Notes: generated from the letters alone by a model not told the origin. Shown: positions 44,612 through 54,089, counted from the stretch's first letter. The stretch is 64,000 nucleotides of DNA from Terrimonas ginsenosidimutans (GCF_022012415.1 NZ_JAKLTR010000024.1:1-64000), one strand, 5' to 3'. Program-made: numbers and translations.

Positions 44612-44664
44612 AGTAACCCCGCTTAACGGTTGAAGACTCTTTCTACTGCTAAGCGGGGTAACTT
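44612..44664. repeat. CCCCGCTTA hairpin between rpsD and rpoA
   Basis: AGTAACCCCGCTTA pairs with TAAGCGGGGTAACT; the loop has GGTTGAAGACTCTTTC, which resembles the loop after rpsM (ATTGAAGACACTTTC). The homology of stem and loop shows that both are copies of one element. Confidence 0.88.
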
Positions 44665-44698
44665 CTTACTATTACCATTTAAAAACTTAAATCTAAAT

Positions 44699-45700
44699 AT
44701 GGCCATTTTAAATTTCCAAAAACCGGATAAGATCATTCTGCAAAAGGCGACTGATTTCGAAGCTCAGTTTGAGTTTCGTCCATTGGAGCCTGGCTATGGT
44801 GTTACGATCGGTAATGCTCTCCGTCGTGTGCTGCTTAGCTCACTCGAAGGTTATGCAATCATTGGTGTTAAGATCGAAGGTGTTGAGCACGAATTCGCTA
44901 CAATGAAAGGTGTTAGCGAAGATGTGGTGGAAATTTTCCTGAACCTGAAACAGGTTCGCTTTAAAAAGATCGTTGATCATGAAGTGGCGAACGAGAAAAT
45001 TCTCCTGTCACTGAAAAATAAAACAGAATTCACAGCTGGTATGATCGGTGAAGGAACTCATTCTTTCCAGATCATGAACCCAGACCTGCTGATCTGTACA
45101 CTGGATTCTTCCGCTAAAATGGATATCGAACTGACGATCGGTAAAGGCCGCGGTTACGTTCCTGCTGAAGAAAACAAACCTAAAGATGCTCCGATCGGTT
45201 ACATCCCTATCGATGCGATCTACACTCCGATCAAGAACGTGAAATACACGATTGAGAATACGCGTGTGGAACAACGCACCGACTTCGAAAAACTGATCAT
45301 GGAAGTGTCTACAGATGGTACGATCCATCCTGAAGAAGCCGTTAAACAAGCTTCAAGGATCCTGATCCAGCATCTGATGATCATCACTGACGAAAACATC
45401 ACTTTCGATAACAAAGAAGAGAAGAAAGAAGACCTGGTGGATGAGCAGACACTGCAACTGCGCAAAGTGCTCAAAACTCCACTGGAAGATCTGGACCTCT
45501 CTGTTCGCGCCTTCAACTGTCTGAAAGCCGCTAAGATCAATTCCCTCAGCGAACTGGTTCAATACGAGCAGGAAGACCTCATGAAGTTCCGTAACTTCGG
45601 TCAGAAATCCCTGGCTGAGATCGAGCAGGTGCTCACTGAGCGCGGTCTTGGTTTCGGTATGGATCTGCTCAAGTTGGGAGTAGATAAAGATGAACTGTAG
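44699..45700 (+). CDS. rpoA: RNA polymerase subunit alpha
   Basis: A 333-residue alpha subunit. The N-terminal dimerisation domain starts MAILNFQKPDKIILQKATD (start at 44699; the frame upstream runs through the hairpin) and contains TIGNALRRVLLSSLEGYA. The C-terminal domain (LDLSVRAFNCLKAAKINSLSELVQ, MKFRNFGQKSLAEIEQVLTERGL) binds upstream promoter DNA and activators. The stop is followed by word-C repeats. Confidence 0.97.
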   Translation: MAILNFQKPDKIILQKATDFEAQFEFRPLEPGYGVTIGNALRRVLLSSLEGYAIIGVKIEGVEHEFATMKGVSEDVVEIFLNLKQVRFKKIVDHEVANEKILLSLKNKTEFTAGMIGEGTHSFQIMNPDLLICTLDSSAKMDIELTIGKGRGYVPAEENKPKDAPIGYIPIDAIYTPIKNVKYTIENTRVEQRTDFEKLIMEVSTDGTIHPEEAVKQASRILIQHLMIITDENITFDNKEEKKEDLVDEQTLQLRKVLKTPLEDLDLSVRAFNCLKAAKINSLSELVQYEQEDLMKFRNFGQKSLAEIEQVLTERGLGFGMDLLKLGVDKDEL

Positions 45701-45790
45701 AAAGTTTAAGAGTTTAAAAGTTTAATAGTTTAATAGTTCAATCCGAACAGAAAACTTTTAAACTTTTAAACCTTGAAACTTTTAAACTCT
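45701..45790. repeat. Inverted word-C arrays between rpoA and rplQ
   Basis: AAAGTTTAAGAGTTTAAAAG and TTTAATAGTTTAATAG begin immediately after the rpoA stop; ACTTTTAAACTTTTAAACCT and TTGAAACTTTTAAACTC are the inverted partner. Confidence 0.88.
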
Positions 45791-45846
45791 TTTTATAACG
45801 TAGGCTGTAATTCCTGACACGGTACAGCCGGTAAAACTCAAATGTC

Positions 45847-46338
45847 ATGCGTCACGGAGACAAAGTAAAAAATCTAAGCCGTACAAAGGCACACAGGGAA
45901 GCCCTGCTGGCGAACCTTACCTGCCAACTGATCCAGTACAAACGTATTGTAACTACCCTCGCAAAAGCGAAAGCGCTGCGTGTGTACGCTGAACCTCTGA
46001 TCACAAAAGCAAAAGATAACACTACGCACCAGCGCCGTGTTGTATTCAGCTATTTGCAGGATAAAGAGGCTATCAAAGAACTGTTCGGTGCTGTTGCTGA
46101 AAAAGTAGCTGGCCGCCCAGGTGGTTATACACGTATTATCAAATTAGGCGCTCGTCCTGGTGATAATGCTGAGAAGGCTTTGATCGAACTCGTTGACTTC
46201 AACGAAATTTATGGTAAGGGTAAAGGTGAAGCTAAGGAAGGTGCTAAGAAAACACGCCGTAGCCGTACTTCTGCCAAGAAGGGTACTGAAGCTAAAGCGG
46301 AGGAAACCACTACCACAGAAGAAAAGACAGCAGAATAA
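45847..46338 (+). CDS. rplQ: 50S ribosomal protein L17
   Basis: A 163-residue L17 ([44 protein letters not shown]). The tail beyond the standard domain ([19 protein letters not shown]) is acidic and low-complexity, as in other Bacteroidota. It ends the operon and is followed by a terminator. Confidence 0.96.
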   Translation: MRHGDKVKNLSRTKAHREALLANLTCQLIQYKRIVTTLAKAKALRVYAEPLITKAKDNTTHQRRVVFSYLQDKEAIKELFGAVAEKVAGRPGGYTRIIKLGARPGDNAEKALIELVDFNEIYGKGKGEAKEGAKKTRRSRTSAKKGTEAKAEETTTTEEKTAE

Positions 46339-46357
46339 GATTTTCTTCCCAACGTAT

Positions 46358-46400
46358 AAAAATGCCCCGCACTCGGATGAGTTCGGGGCATTTTTTTTAA
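46358..46400 (+). terminator. Terminator of the ribosomal operon
   Basis: AAATGCCCCG pairs with CGGGGCATTT, followed by TTTTTT. Confidence 0.93.
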
Positions 46401-46448
46401 CTTAGGACATCACTATTCATAGCGATGACCGATGACCAATGGCCGGTT

Positions 46449-46566
46449 CGTTGTCCGTTGTCCGTTGACCGTTGACCGATATGTAGTTTTCAAGATACAT
46501 TAAGGTCATCAGCCAACGGTCATTGACAGGAACCCGGACAACGGACAACGGTCAACGGCCAACGAT
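46449..46566. repeat. Inverted heptamer arrays (word A) upstream of ppc
   Basis: CGTTGTCCGTTGTCCGTTGA with further units form the left arm; CGGACAACGGACAACGGTCA and GGCCAACGATC form the right arm. The right arm ends 8 bases before the ppc ATG, so any ppc promoter must lie inside or before the arrays. Confidence 0.9.
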
Positions 46567-46574
46567 CAAAGACC

Positions 46575-49148
46575 ATGAATCAAAACAATAAAAATCTTAC
46601 TCAGTTCCGGAATGAAGTAGGCATAAGGTTCCAGCTGTACAACAGTCTGTTCACTTCTTTGCCGTTTCATCGTATCGAAAAAACAGGAATACTCTTGTCC
46701 CTGCTCTCCAATAATTGCGAAGAAGGATACAAAAAGAATCAAAGCCCGATCGCCATTATTGAAGAGTTCTTTGGAAAGCATACGTCTTACACGAACGAAA
46801 AAGAAAAGACAGATCTTCTTTTCCGGTTTGTTCAGTATGTAGAGCGGCAGGTGGTATTATTCGACGCATTGGAAGATGCCGCATTCCCTGAAGTTCATGA
46901 TCTGAATGGAATGGGCACATTGAAACACCTGGAATCTGAGATATTGCAGGATAATAAACAAGCTGAATTAGCGTCAAAACTGAAGGATTTTTCAGTACGG
47001 CTTGTGCTTACCGCACACCCTACACAGTTTTATCCCGGCTCTGTACTTGGGATCATCAATGACCTGTCCAGGGCCCTTGCAGATAATAACTCCATCCTGA
47101 TCAATACATACCTGCAACAGTTAGGCAGAACGCCATTTTTCAAGAAACAAAAACCTACACCGTTTGATGAGGCTGTCAGCCTGATCTGGTATCTGGAAAA
47201 TGTATTCTATGCAGCTGCAGGGAGGATCGTCTCATCACTGCGTAATCAGTTCCAGGATGCAGTCAGCAACGATAACCCGATCTTCCGGATGGGTTTCTGG
47301 CCGGGCGGCGACAGAGATGGTAACCCATTTGTAACAAGTGAAACAACCATACAGGTGGCTGAAGCATTGCGTGGAAGCATTCTTAAATGCTATTATCTTG
47401 ATGTACGCAGGTTAAAACGCCGTCTTACATTTGCCGGCGTTGAGACCATTCTTACAGAACTGGAAAATCGTCTTTACAATAATCTGTTCATCCCCGGTGT
47501 GAAAACAGAACTCACCAGTGAAGATGTGATCAGGACGCTTGAAGAGATCCGTGAGATCATCATTTACCAGCACAATGGATTGTTCCTGCATAAGGTAGAT
47601 AACCTGATCAATAAGATCAGGATCTTCGGCTTTCATTTTGCGTCACTGGATGTGAGGCAGGAAAGTTCTGTACATGGAAAAGTACTCGACGCACTTGCAG
47701 CTGCAGGAGTCATTGACGGAAGCTATAGCAAACTTAACAATGAAGAGAAGATCAGGGTGCTTTCATCCATTGAAACAGTTGCGGACGCAGGCAAACTGCA
47801 GGAACCGCTTCACCAGGATACGATCAAATCCATCGAAGCAATAAAAACGATCCAGCAGTCCAATGGCCAGGAAGGTTGCAACCGCTACATCATCAGCCAG
47901 TGCAACAGCGCATTGAATGCAATGGAAGTGTATGGTCTTTTCCTGCTGTCCGGCTGGAAGAAAGAAGAGATGAACATAGATATCGTTCCGCTGTTTGAAA
48001 CGATCGGTGATCTGAGAGAAGCGGCAGATATCATGCGCACTTTATATACGGATCCTGCTTACCGCGCACATCTGCAAAGAAGGAATAATCGCCAGACTAT
48101 CATGCTTGGCTTCTCAGACGGCACGAAAGACGGTGGTTACCTGATGGCGAACTGGAGTATCTATAAGGCAAAGGAACAACTGACAGCCATCTCAAGAGAA
48201 TACAAGATAGATGTTGTCTTCTTTGATGGTCGCGGAGGTCCCCCATCCAGAGGCGGTGGTAAAACACATAAGTTCTATGCCTCCATGGGGCAGAATATTT
48301 CCAATAAAGAAATACAGCTGACTATCCAGGGGCAAACGGTGAGCTCCAATTTCGGGATCATTGATGCTGCGCAATACAATATCGAGCAGTTGTTGAATGC
48401 GGGTATTTCAAACGATCTTTTCCCGACAAAATATTTCACGCTGAATGAAAAGGAAGAAAGCCTGCTGCAGGAGTTATCCGAATTTGGCTATGAGGCATAT
48501 AAGGAATTGCGTGATCACCCCTACCTGGCAGACTATCTGTTGCATGCAAGCCCGCTGAAGTATTACAGTGAAACCAATATTGGCAGCCGTCCTGCGAAAC
48601 GTGGTAAAGGCGCTGGTATTTCATTAAAGGATCTGCGGGCTATTCCGTTCGCTGGATCATGGAGCCAGTTGAAACAGAACGTGACTGGTTTCTATGGTGT
48701 AGGATCAGCATTGAAGAGACTGGAAGAGGCAGGTCGGTTCCAGTCTGCCCAGCAACTTTATAAAGACTCATTATTCTTCAAAACACTGATCGATAACTGT
48801 GAGATGGCGATGATGAAATCTTTCTTTCCGCTGACAGCTTATCTCAGTGGACACAAACAGTATGGAGAGATCTGGCAGAAGATCTACAATGAGTTTGAAC
48901 TGACGCGGCAGTATCTTACAAAACTTTCAGGACATACAGAGCTAATGGCTGATTATCCGATCGATCAGTTGTCAATACAAATGCGTGAACGCATCGTATT
49001 GCCTCTGCTGACGATACAGCAATATGCACTGACCAAGGTGCGTGAGTTTGAAGAGCAGCTGATACAGACACCGATGAAAGAGGTGTATGAGAAGCTGGTG
49101 ATGCGGTGTTCTTTTGGAATTATTAATGCGGGAAGGAACTCAGCATAA
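46575..49148 (+). CDS. ppc: Phosphoenolpyruvate carboxylase
   Basis: Makes oxaloacetate from PEP and bicarbonate to refill the TCA cycle. The 857-residue Bacteroidota-type enzyme has the catalytic His in VLTAHPTQFYPG (about residue 147), GFWPGGDRDGNPFVT (about 245), and the mobile loop FFDGRGGPPSRGGG (about 550), all intact. It is convergent with the porin gene. It is of PEPC form rather than the PEPCK more common in some relatives. Confidence 0.95.
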   Translation: MNQNNKNLTQFRNEVGIRFQLYNSLFTSLPFHRIEKTGILLSLLSNNCEEGYKKNQSPIAIIEEFFGKHTSYTNEKEKTDLLFRFVQYVERQVVLFDALEDAAFPEVHDLNGMGTLKHLESEILQDNKQAELASKLKDFSVRLVLTAHPTQFYPGSVLGIINDLSRALADNNSILINTYLQQLGRTPFFKKQKPTPFDEAVSLIWYLENVFYAAAGRIVSSLRNQFQDAVSNDNPIFRMGFWPGGDRDGNPFVTSETTIQVAEALRGSILKCYYLDVRRLKRRLTFAGVETILTELENRLYNNLFIPGVKTELTSEDVIRTLEEIREIIIYQHNGLFLHKVDNLINKIRIFGFHFASLDVRQESSVHGKVLDALAAAGVIDGSYSKLNNEEKIRVLSSIETVADAGKLQEPLHQDTIKSIEAIKTIQQSNGQEGCNRYIISQCNSALNAMEVYGLFLLSGWKKEEMNIDIVPLFETIGDLREAADIMRTLYTDPAYRAHLQRRNNRQTIMLGFSDGTKDGGYLMANWSIYKAKEQLTAISREYKIDVVFFDGRGGPPSRGGGKTHKFYASMGQNISNKEIQLTIQGQTVSSNFGIIDAAQYNIEQLLNAGISNDLFPTKYFTLNEKEESLLQELSEFGYEAYKELRDHPYLADYLLHASPLKYYSETNIGSRPAKRGKGAGISLKDLRAIPFAGSWSQLKQNVTGFYGVGSALKRLEEAGRFQSAQQLYKDSLFFKTLIDNCEMAMMKSFFPLTAYLSGHKQYGEIWQKIYNEFELTRQYLTKLSGHTELMADYPIDQLSIQMRERIVLPLLTIQQYALTKVREFEEQLIQTPMKEVYEKLVMRCSFGIINAGRNSA

Positions 49149-49247
49149 GGTATCGCAGAGTACGCAAAGAAAACGCAAAGGGCGCTGAGAAGAATTGAAA
49201 ATTTCTCTGCGCCCTTTGTGTTTTCTTTGCGTACTCTGCGATACCAG
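49149..49247. repeat. Inverted GCGTACTCTGCG arrays (word E), copy 1
   Basis: GGTATCGCAGAGTACGCAAA and GAAAACGCAAAGGGCGC follow the ppc stop at once; the inverted partner GCGCCCTTTGTGTTTTCTTT and GCGTACTCTGCGATACC ends at 49245. The stem is close to perfect. Confidence 0.92.
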
Positions 49248-49259
49248 ATAGCACAAAAG

Positions 49260-49292
49260 TAACAGGGCACCGCAATCAAGCAGTGCCCTGTT
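49260..49292. terminator. Terminator hairpin between ppc and the porin gene
   Basis: TAACAGGGCAC pairs with GTGCCCTGTTA around a 12-base loop, between two convergent genes. Confidence 0.85.
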
Positions 49293-49333
49293 AAGAAGAA
49301 AGTAAGTTTTTATTAAGCAGTTGTTATGAGTGA

Positions 49334-50401
49334 TCAGAATGCGAAGATCCCTGCAAGCATAAATGTTGCAGTGCTTTTCTTTCCGGTGATATCATCACTT
49401 TTGCTGAACACCGGCTGAGAGGCATTGTCCAAACGGAATTCAGGGATCAATGTGAAGTTTCCTGTTTTGTACTGTGCAGATAAAGTAGTCTGGAACACAT
49501 TCGCCCCCACTTTCACAGCATCTTTCTCATCAGCGAAATATTCTGTGCGCAGCGTAAGGCCGAACGCAGGAGAAGGGTCGAGATTCAGATACAATGCAGA
49601 TCCCCACCATTTGTCTGTACCATCTTTTACATCATTCTTCAGCAATTGAACAGTACCATCATACCCGATACCGAATTTGTCGGAGATCTTTGCAGAAGCT
49701 GTGATACCAACCTGGTTTACACTTACCGCATTAGGTGTGGATTTAGCACCAAACCAGCCAGAGTAGTTGGCATAGATCGAGAATTTGTCTCCGACATGGC
49801 TATACTGCGCATTGAGCACTTTTGTACTTGCCCAGTCAGGAGAAGTGACATCCGTCGGGTTAGCTACACCGATCATAATGCCATTGCCGTTGCTGAGAGC
49901 GAAATCAGCTTTGATACCTGTGTGAGAGAATGGTCCGTAAGAGAACATGTAAGACATGCTGTAGTTACGGTTGACCTGTGGATCGAGTACTTCATAACCG
50001 ATATGTGTTCCCCATTTACCCAAAGAGAGCGTTACATTCTCAGATGGTTTGAAATACACATAAGCCTGTTTGATAACCTGTAAGGTTTTGTCATCTGCAT
50101 AAGAGAACTCTTCCGCACGTTTGCCAAAGCCCAGATCGGCGACAACACCGGCTTTCTCTGTCGCATAAGTAGCTTTTACAGAAGCCATACCGAGCTGAAA
50201 TGTATTCTGGGAATTGGTAAAGCTGGTAAAACTGTTATAACCAAGACCTCCGGATGGGGTATTGTCAAAGTTGAAACGGTAATATGCATCAACAGAACCG
50301 GAGATTTTCAGGGGATTTTCTTTTGCAGTAGAGTCTTGAGCAAGAATATTTGTACAGGCACACGCTGTCATTAACAGCAAAAGGCTATTTTTTTGTAACA
50401 T
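49334..50401 (-). CDS. Outer-membrane porin (putative beta-barrel porin-2 family)
   Basis: A 355-residue porin. The signal peptide ends near residue 21 (CTNILAQ), and the mature protein alternates strands (GSVDAYYRFNFDN, AYVYFKPSENVTLSLGKWGTHIGYEV, NAQYSHVGDKFSIYANYSGWFGA) ending in a terminal strand MLAGIFAF with a C-terminal Phe. Its place after amt suggests uptake of small nitrogenous solutes, which is inference from neighbours. Confidence 0.87.
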   Translation of the reverse strand: MLQKNSLLLLMTACACTNILAQDSTAKENPLKISGSVDAYYRFNFDNTPSGGLGYNSFTSFTNSQNTFQLGMASVKATYATEKAGVVADLGFGKRAEEFSYADDKTLQVIKQAYVYFKPSENVTLSLGKWGTHIGYEVLDPQVNRNYSMSYMFSYGPFSHTGIKADFALSNGNGIMIGVANPTDVTSPDWASTKVLNAQYSHVGDKFSIYANYSGWFGAKSTPNAVSVNQVGITASAKISDKFGIGYDGTVQLLKNDVKDGTDKWWGSALYLNLDPSPAFGLTLRTEYFADEKDAVKVGANVFQTTLSAQYKTGNFTLIPEFRLDNASQPVFSKSDDITGKKSTATFMLAGIFAF

Positions 50402-50536
50402 TGTATTACATTTTTAGATGTTAAGGAAAGGGCACAGTAGGTATAGACTTTTACGAGAAGTTTACACCAATTACTCTGTGCCTTTTTCTATGGTTAATGG
50501 TTAAGAGAGACGGGGAAAGAGGGCATGGATTTTACA

Positions 50537-50680
50537 CGTTGTCCGTTATCCGTTCACCGTTGACCGGAATCTTCTTTGAGAGTCTGCTTAATAATTTACT
50601 GAGATATACTTTACCTGTCCGGTTGAATAAAATCCGCCAGCCTTCGCAAAGGCTCCGGCTGGCGGAGGACGGTCAACGAT
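50537..50680. repeat. Word-A arrays and hairpin between the porin and amt genes
   Basis: CGTTGTCCGTTATCCGTTCA and CCGTTGACCGG form the left arm (porin side); one CGGTCAAC unit starts 6 bases from the amt stop codon. A hairpin (50634-50665, CCGCCAGCC / GGCTGGCGG) lies inside and can terminate amt. Confidence 0.82.
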
Positions 50681-50685
50681 CTTAG

Positions 50686-52077
50686 TTATTCGGCGATTGT
50701 CTTTTCTTCGAAGACGCCGTTATTGTGTACAAGGAGAGTTCCCTGAACATATTTTTCATTGTGTTGAGAAGCATCCAGTCCTTCTTCTTCTTCTTCTTCA
50801 GTTACACGCATTGGCAATACCATATTGATCACTTTGAAGATGATGAATGATACAACAAAGCTATAACCTACAGCAAGCAGCATACCTGCTAATTGGATCA
50901 GGAACTGAGAACCAGGGAACAGTGCTGTTTCGCCCGGTTTAACCGTACTGAACACACCTGTCAGAAGCATACCCGTGATACCGCCAACACCATGGCAGGC
51001 GAAAACATCAAGAGGATCGTCCAGTTTTGTTTTGTGCTTCAGGAATTCTGCAACGATATTAGAAATGATCGCCGCGATAAAGCCTATGAACAAAGCCTGG
51101 GGAACACCAACAAAACCAGCAGCTGGTGTTATTGCAACAAGGCCGACAACAGCACCTATACAGAAGCCAAGAACAGAAGGTTTTTTTCCGCGGATAACAT
51201 CCCAGAACATCCAGGATAAACCAGCCGCCGCAGCAGCAGTATTAGTAGTAGCGAAAGCATAAACTCCGAGTGAGCTTGCACCCACTGCGCTGCCTGCGTT
51301 GAAACCAAACCAGCCAAACCAGAGCAAACCAGTTCCGATCAGGACATAGGGAATATTTGCAGCGGCAGTGCTGGTATTTTTGCGGCGCTTTAATACCAAT
51401 GCTCCAGCCAGTGCAGCTGTACCTGCAGAAATATGCACAACAGTTCCACCTGCGAAATCCTGTACACCCCAACCAAACATCAGGCCTTCAGGATGCCATG
51501 CCATGTGGCAAAGAGGTGCGTACACAAGCACGCCGAACAAAACAATGAAAAGTGTATAAGAGCTGAAACGAATCCGCTCTGCAACCGCACCTACTACGAG
51601 GCCGGGAGTAATAATTGCAAACATTAACTGAAAGAAAGCAAACAAAGGCAACGGAATTGAAGAAGCCAGGCTCCAGGGCTCGCCACTTATTACATCTTTA
51701 AAGAAAAAGAATGTACGGGGATCGCCAATCACACCGCCGATGGATTTTCCAAAGCAAAGGCTGAAAAGTACCACGATCCAAAGGACAGAAATAATACCAG
51801 CCGATACGGTGCTTTTGATCATGGTAGAAAGAACGTTCTTGCGTCCAACCATGCCGCCATAGAAAAAAGCCAGAGCCGGGGTCATCAGGAACACAAATGC
51901 ACAGGATACAAGCATCCACGCAATGTCTCCGCTGTTGTAAGTGTACTTAGGGGCACCATCCTCGCCTACAACGGAGGCTGGGTCAAATGATGCTGCAGGA
52001 CTCACAAATATCGCTGCAATCGCTACGATCAGCAGGATAAGGAAGGGAGCCACCTGTTTCACGGTTGTTTTGCTCAT
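50686..52077 (-). CDS. amt: Ammonium transporter Amt
   Basis: A 463-residue eleven-helix channel for ammonium of the inner membrane. Signature regions are YNSGDIAWMLVSCAFVFLMTPALAFFYGGMVGRKN, and the twin-His pore (HMAWHPEG, and VFACHGVGGITGMLLTGVF). The C-terminal tail (MRVTEEEEEEGLDASQHNEKYVQG) carries the acidic cytoplasmic segment that interacts with PII proteins. No glnK or glnB gene is next to it in this window. It follows gltD on the same strand. Confidence 0.96.
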   Translation of the reverse strand: MSKTTVKQVAPFLILLIVAIAAIFVSPAASFDPASVVGEDGAPKYTYNSGDIAWMLVSCAFVFLMTPALAFFYGGMVGRKNVLSTMIKSTVSAGIISVLWIVVLFSLCFGKSIGGVIGDPRTFFFFKDVISGEPWSLASSIPLPLFAFFQLMFAIITPGLVVGAVAERIRFSSYTLFIVLFGVLVYAPLCHMAWHPEGLMFGWGVQDFAGGTVVHISAGTAALAGALVLKRRKNTSTAAANIPYVLIGTGLLWFGWFGFNAGSAVGASSLGVYAFATTNTAAAAAGLSWMFWDVIRGKKPSVLGFCIGAVVGLVAITPAAGFVGVPQALFIGFIAAIISNIVAEFLKHKTKLDDPLDVFACHGVGGITGMLLTGVFSTVKPGETALFPGSQFLIQLAGMLLAVGYSFVVSFIIFKVINMVLPMRVTEEEEEEGLDASQHNEKYVQGTLLVHNNGVFEEKTIAE

Positions 52078-52493
52078 AATCAGTAAGTGGGGGTTTTGAT
52101 ATTAAATAAAAATGTTATGCAGCAATCATTAATTCTAAATTAGAGCATTTTTAGCATAATTGTATTTAATGTGAAAAATATTTGAAGAAATGTTTAGAAA
52201 ATGTGGATTCAGTTAACTAATTAGTATAATTATTATATTTTGTAATATATCTAATTCTCTTGATCTGTATCATTGATTTAGCGTTGCTACTTTTTCGAAT
52301 CGCGTGAAACTGAGCTCGTTTAAGAAGTTTTCAGAGCTTGTATTTGCAGGTCAACCCCGAAGAATTAAAGTGGGGCAGAATTGCAGGGGTTGGATTTTTT
52401 CGAAAAAAAAGCCGAAGTCTTTGTCGGCATATAGGCGCGAAGGCAAAAGGCAAACAGACTTTTCAGCCTCCGCTCGTTGAAAAACGATCAAAA
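52078..52493. other. Upstream region of amt
   Basis: AT-rich sequence without a convincing gene. The stretch from 52130 to 52290 is unusually T- and A-rich (for example TAATTAGTATAATTATTATA), consistent with a regulated promoter. No sigma-54-type site of the right spacing was found. A frame on the plus strand (52338-52679) overlaps gltD and is not gene-like. Confidence 0.55.
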
Positions 52494-52532
52494 AAAAGCC
52501 AGCGTAAGAGTCGAACTCTCACGCCGGCTTTT
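52494..52532. terminator. Terminator of gltD
   Basis: AAAAGCCAGCG and CGCCGGCTTTT pair, with an inner stem AGAG-TCGA-CTCT, 21 bases after the gltD stop. The T run works on the minus strand, and the sequence is nearly symmetric. Confidence 0.85.
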
Positions 52533-52552
52533 ATAATGCTCTCGCTGGTGAA

Positions 52553-54061
52553 TTACAATGAAGCCACCTGCAATATCGAATCTTTTGTTTCCAGCAAAGA
52601 CGTACCACCTGTCAGGAACTCGTCCACTTTCCTCGCGCACTCACGCCCTTCGCTTATGGCCCACACTACCAGTGACTGACCGCGTCGTGCATCACCGGCG
52701 GTAAAGATCTTTGGAAGACTCGTCTGGTAACTTTTATCAGAGGCTTTGATATTGCCACGCTCATCTTTTTCGATCTCCAGCAGATTCAATAAACCTGCAT
52801 GCTGCGTATGAACGAATCCCATGGCGAGTAATGCCAGTTCGCAGGGCAGTTCTCTTTCACTACCGGGTACTTCCACCATCTGTGCAGGACGTCCATCTGT
52901 TGAAGCCTTCCATTCAAGGTTTACTACTTTCAAGGCTTTCAGATTGCCATTGCCATCTCCGATGAATTCTTTCGTAGCAATAGCCCAATGTCTTTCGCAG
53001 CCCTCTTCGTGAGAAGACGTTGTTTTGAGAACCATTGGATAGGTTGGCCACGGCATCAGCGTTGTTCGGCTTTCCGGTGGCTTTGGTAATAATTCAAATT
53101 GTGTAACGGTCATTGCCCCGTGACGATTGGAGGTTCCCACACAATCAGAGCCTGTATCGCCACCACCGATCACCACTACATTTTTTCCTGTAGCCAATAA
53201 CTCTTCATGAAGAATATTGCTTTCAATATTTCCGAACGCTAACGGATCTTTCCCTGCATTACGCTTGTTCTGCTGTTTCAGGAATTCCATCGCATAGTGA
53301 ACGCCTTTCAATTCACGGCCGGGGATCGGGAGATTGCGCGGCACGGTGGAGCCACACGCAAGTACAATGGCATTGTATTCGCGCAACAGGTCATTGATCT
53401 GAACATTCACCCCCACATTTGCATGGCACTGGAAAGTGATCCCTTCTTCTTCCATTACCCGGATCCTTCTTTCCACAACCCATTTCTCCAGTTTGAAATC
53501 TGGAATGCCATATTGCAGAAGACCGCCTGGTTTGTCGTCACGCTCGAAAACCGTCACAAGATGTCCTGCATAGTTCAATTGAGCAGCTGCGGCAAGTCCG
53601 GCAGGGCCAGAGCCGATCACGGCTACTTTTTTCCCTGAGCGGAGATTTGGTTTCCTTGGCTTTACAAAGCCTTTATCAAATGCGATCTCTATGATATGTT
53701 TTTCGATCTCTTCAATTGCTACCGGCGGTTGATTAATGCCAAGCACGCATGCTGATTCGCATGGAGCAGGGCAGATCCGTCCTGTAAACTCGGGAAAGTT
53801 ATTGGTCGAAGTAAGAATATCGTAAGCTTCTTCAAAATCTTTCCTGTACACCGCATCGTTGAACTCAGGGATCACGTTACCGAGAGGGCAACCGCTATGA
53901 CAGAAAGGTACACCGCAGTTCATGCAGCGCGCAGATTGATCATTCAGTTTCTGCTCACTGAATTTCTCAACGAACTCTTTATAATTATGCAGCCTTTCCT
54001 GCACCGGTAACTTACCAGGCAATTCCCTGGTAAATTCTTTAAATCCTGTTGGCTTACCCAT
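52553..54061 (-). CDS. gltD: Glutamate synthase small subunit
   Basis: A 502-residue flavoprotein that passes electrons from NADPH to the large subunit. The N-terminal double 4Fe-4S domain has Cys46, 49, 54 and 58 (CMNCGVPFCHSGCP) and later CPAPCESACV. The FAD site is VIGSGPAGLAAA (about residue 148) and the NADPH site VIGGGDTGSDCVG (about 297). It forms the pair with gltB upstream, 114 bases away. Confidence 0.96.
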   Translation of the reverse strand: MGKPTGFKEFTRELPGKLPVQERLHNYKEFVEKFSEQKLNDQSARCMNCGVPFCHSGCPLGNVIPEFNDAVYRKDFEEAYDILTSTNNFPEFTGRICPAPCESACVLGINQPPVAIEEIEKHIIEIAFDKGFVKPRKPNLRSGKKVAVIGSGPAGLAAAAQLNYAGHLVTVFERDDKPGGLLQYGIPDFKLEKWVVERRIRVMEEEGITFQCHANVGVNVQINDLLREYNAIVLACGSTVPRNLPIPGRELKGVHYAMEFLKQQNKRNAGKDPLAFGNIESNILHEELLATGKNVVVIGGGDTGSDCVGTSNRHGAMTVTQFELLPKPPESRTTLMPWPTYPMVLKTTSSHEEGCERHWAIATKEFIGDGNGNLKALKVVNLEWKASTDGRPAQMVEVPGSERELPCELALLAMGFVHTQHAGLLNLLEIEKDERGNIKASDKSYQTSLPKIFTAGDARRGQSLVVWAISEGRECARKVDEFLTGGTSLLETKDSILQVASL

Positions 54062-54089
54062 GAGCGACAGAGTTTATAATTGAAACTGC

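Noticed and set aside
52078-52493. Sigma-54 or NtrC-type promoter upstream of amt
   Set aside because: No GG-N10-GC pattern of correct spacing was found.
52494-52532. tRNA-like end: a GAGTTCGACTC segment resembling a T arm
   Set aside because: It is a symmetric hairpin with a TCGA loop between gltD and amt and has no D arm, anticodon arm or acceptor 5' strand; a terminator explains it.
52338-52679. 113-codon plus-strand frame
   Set aside because: Runs antisense into gltD and through its terminator.
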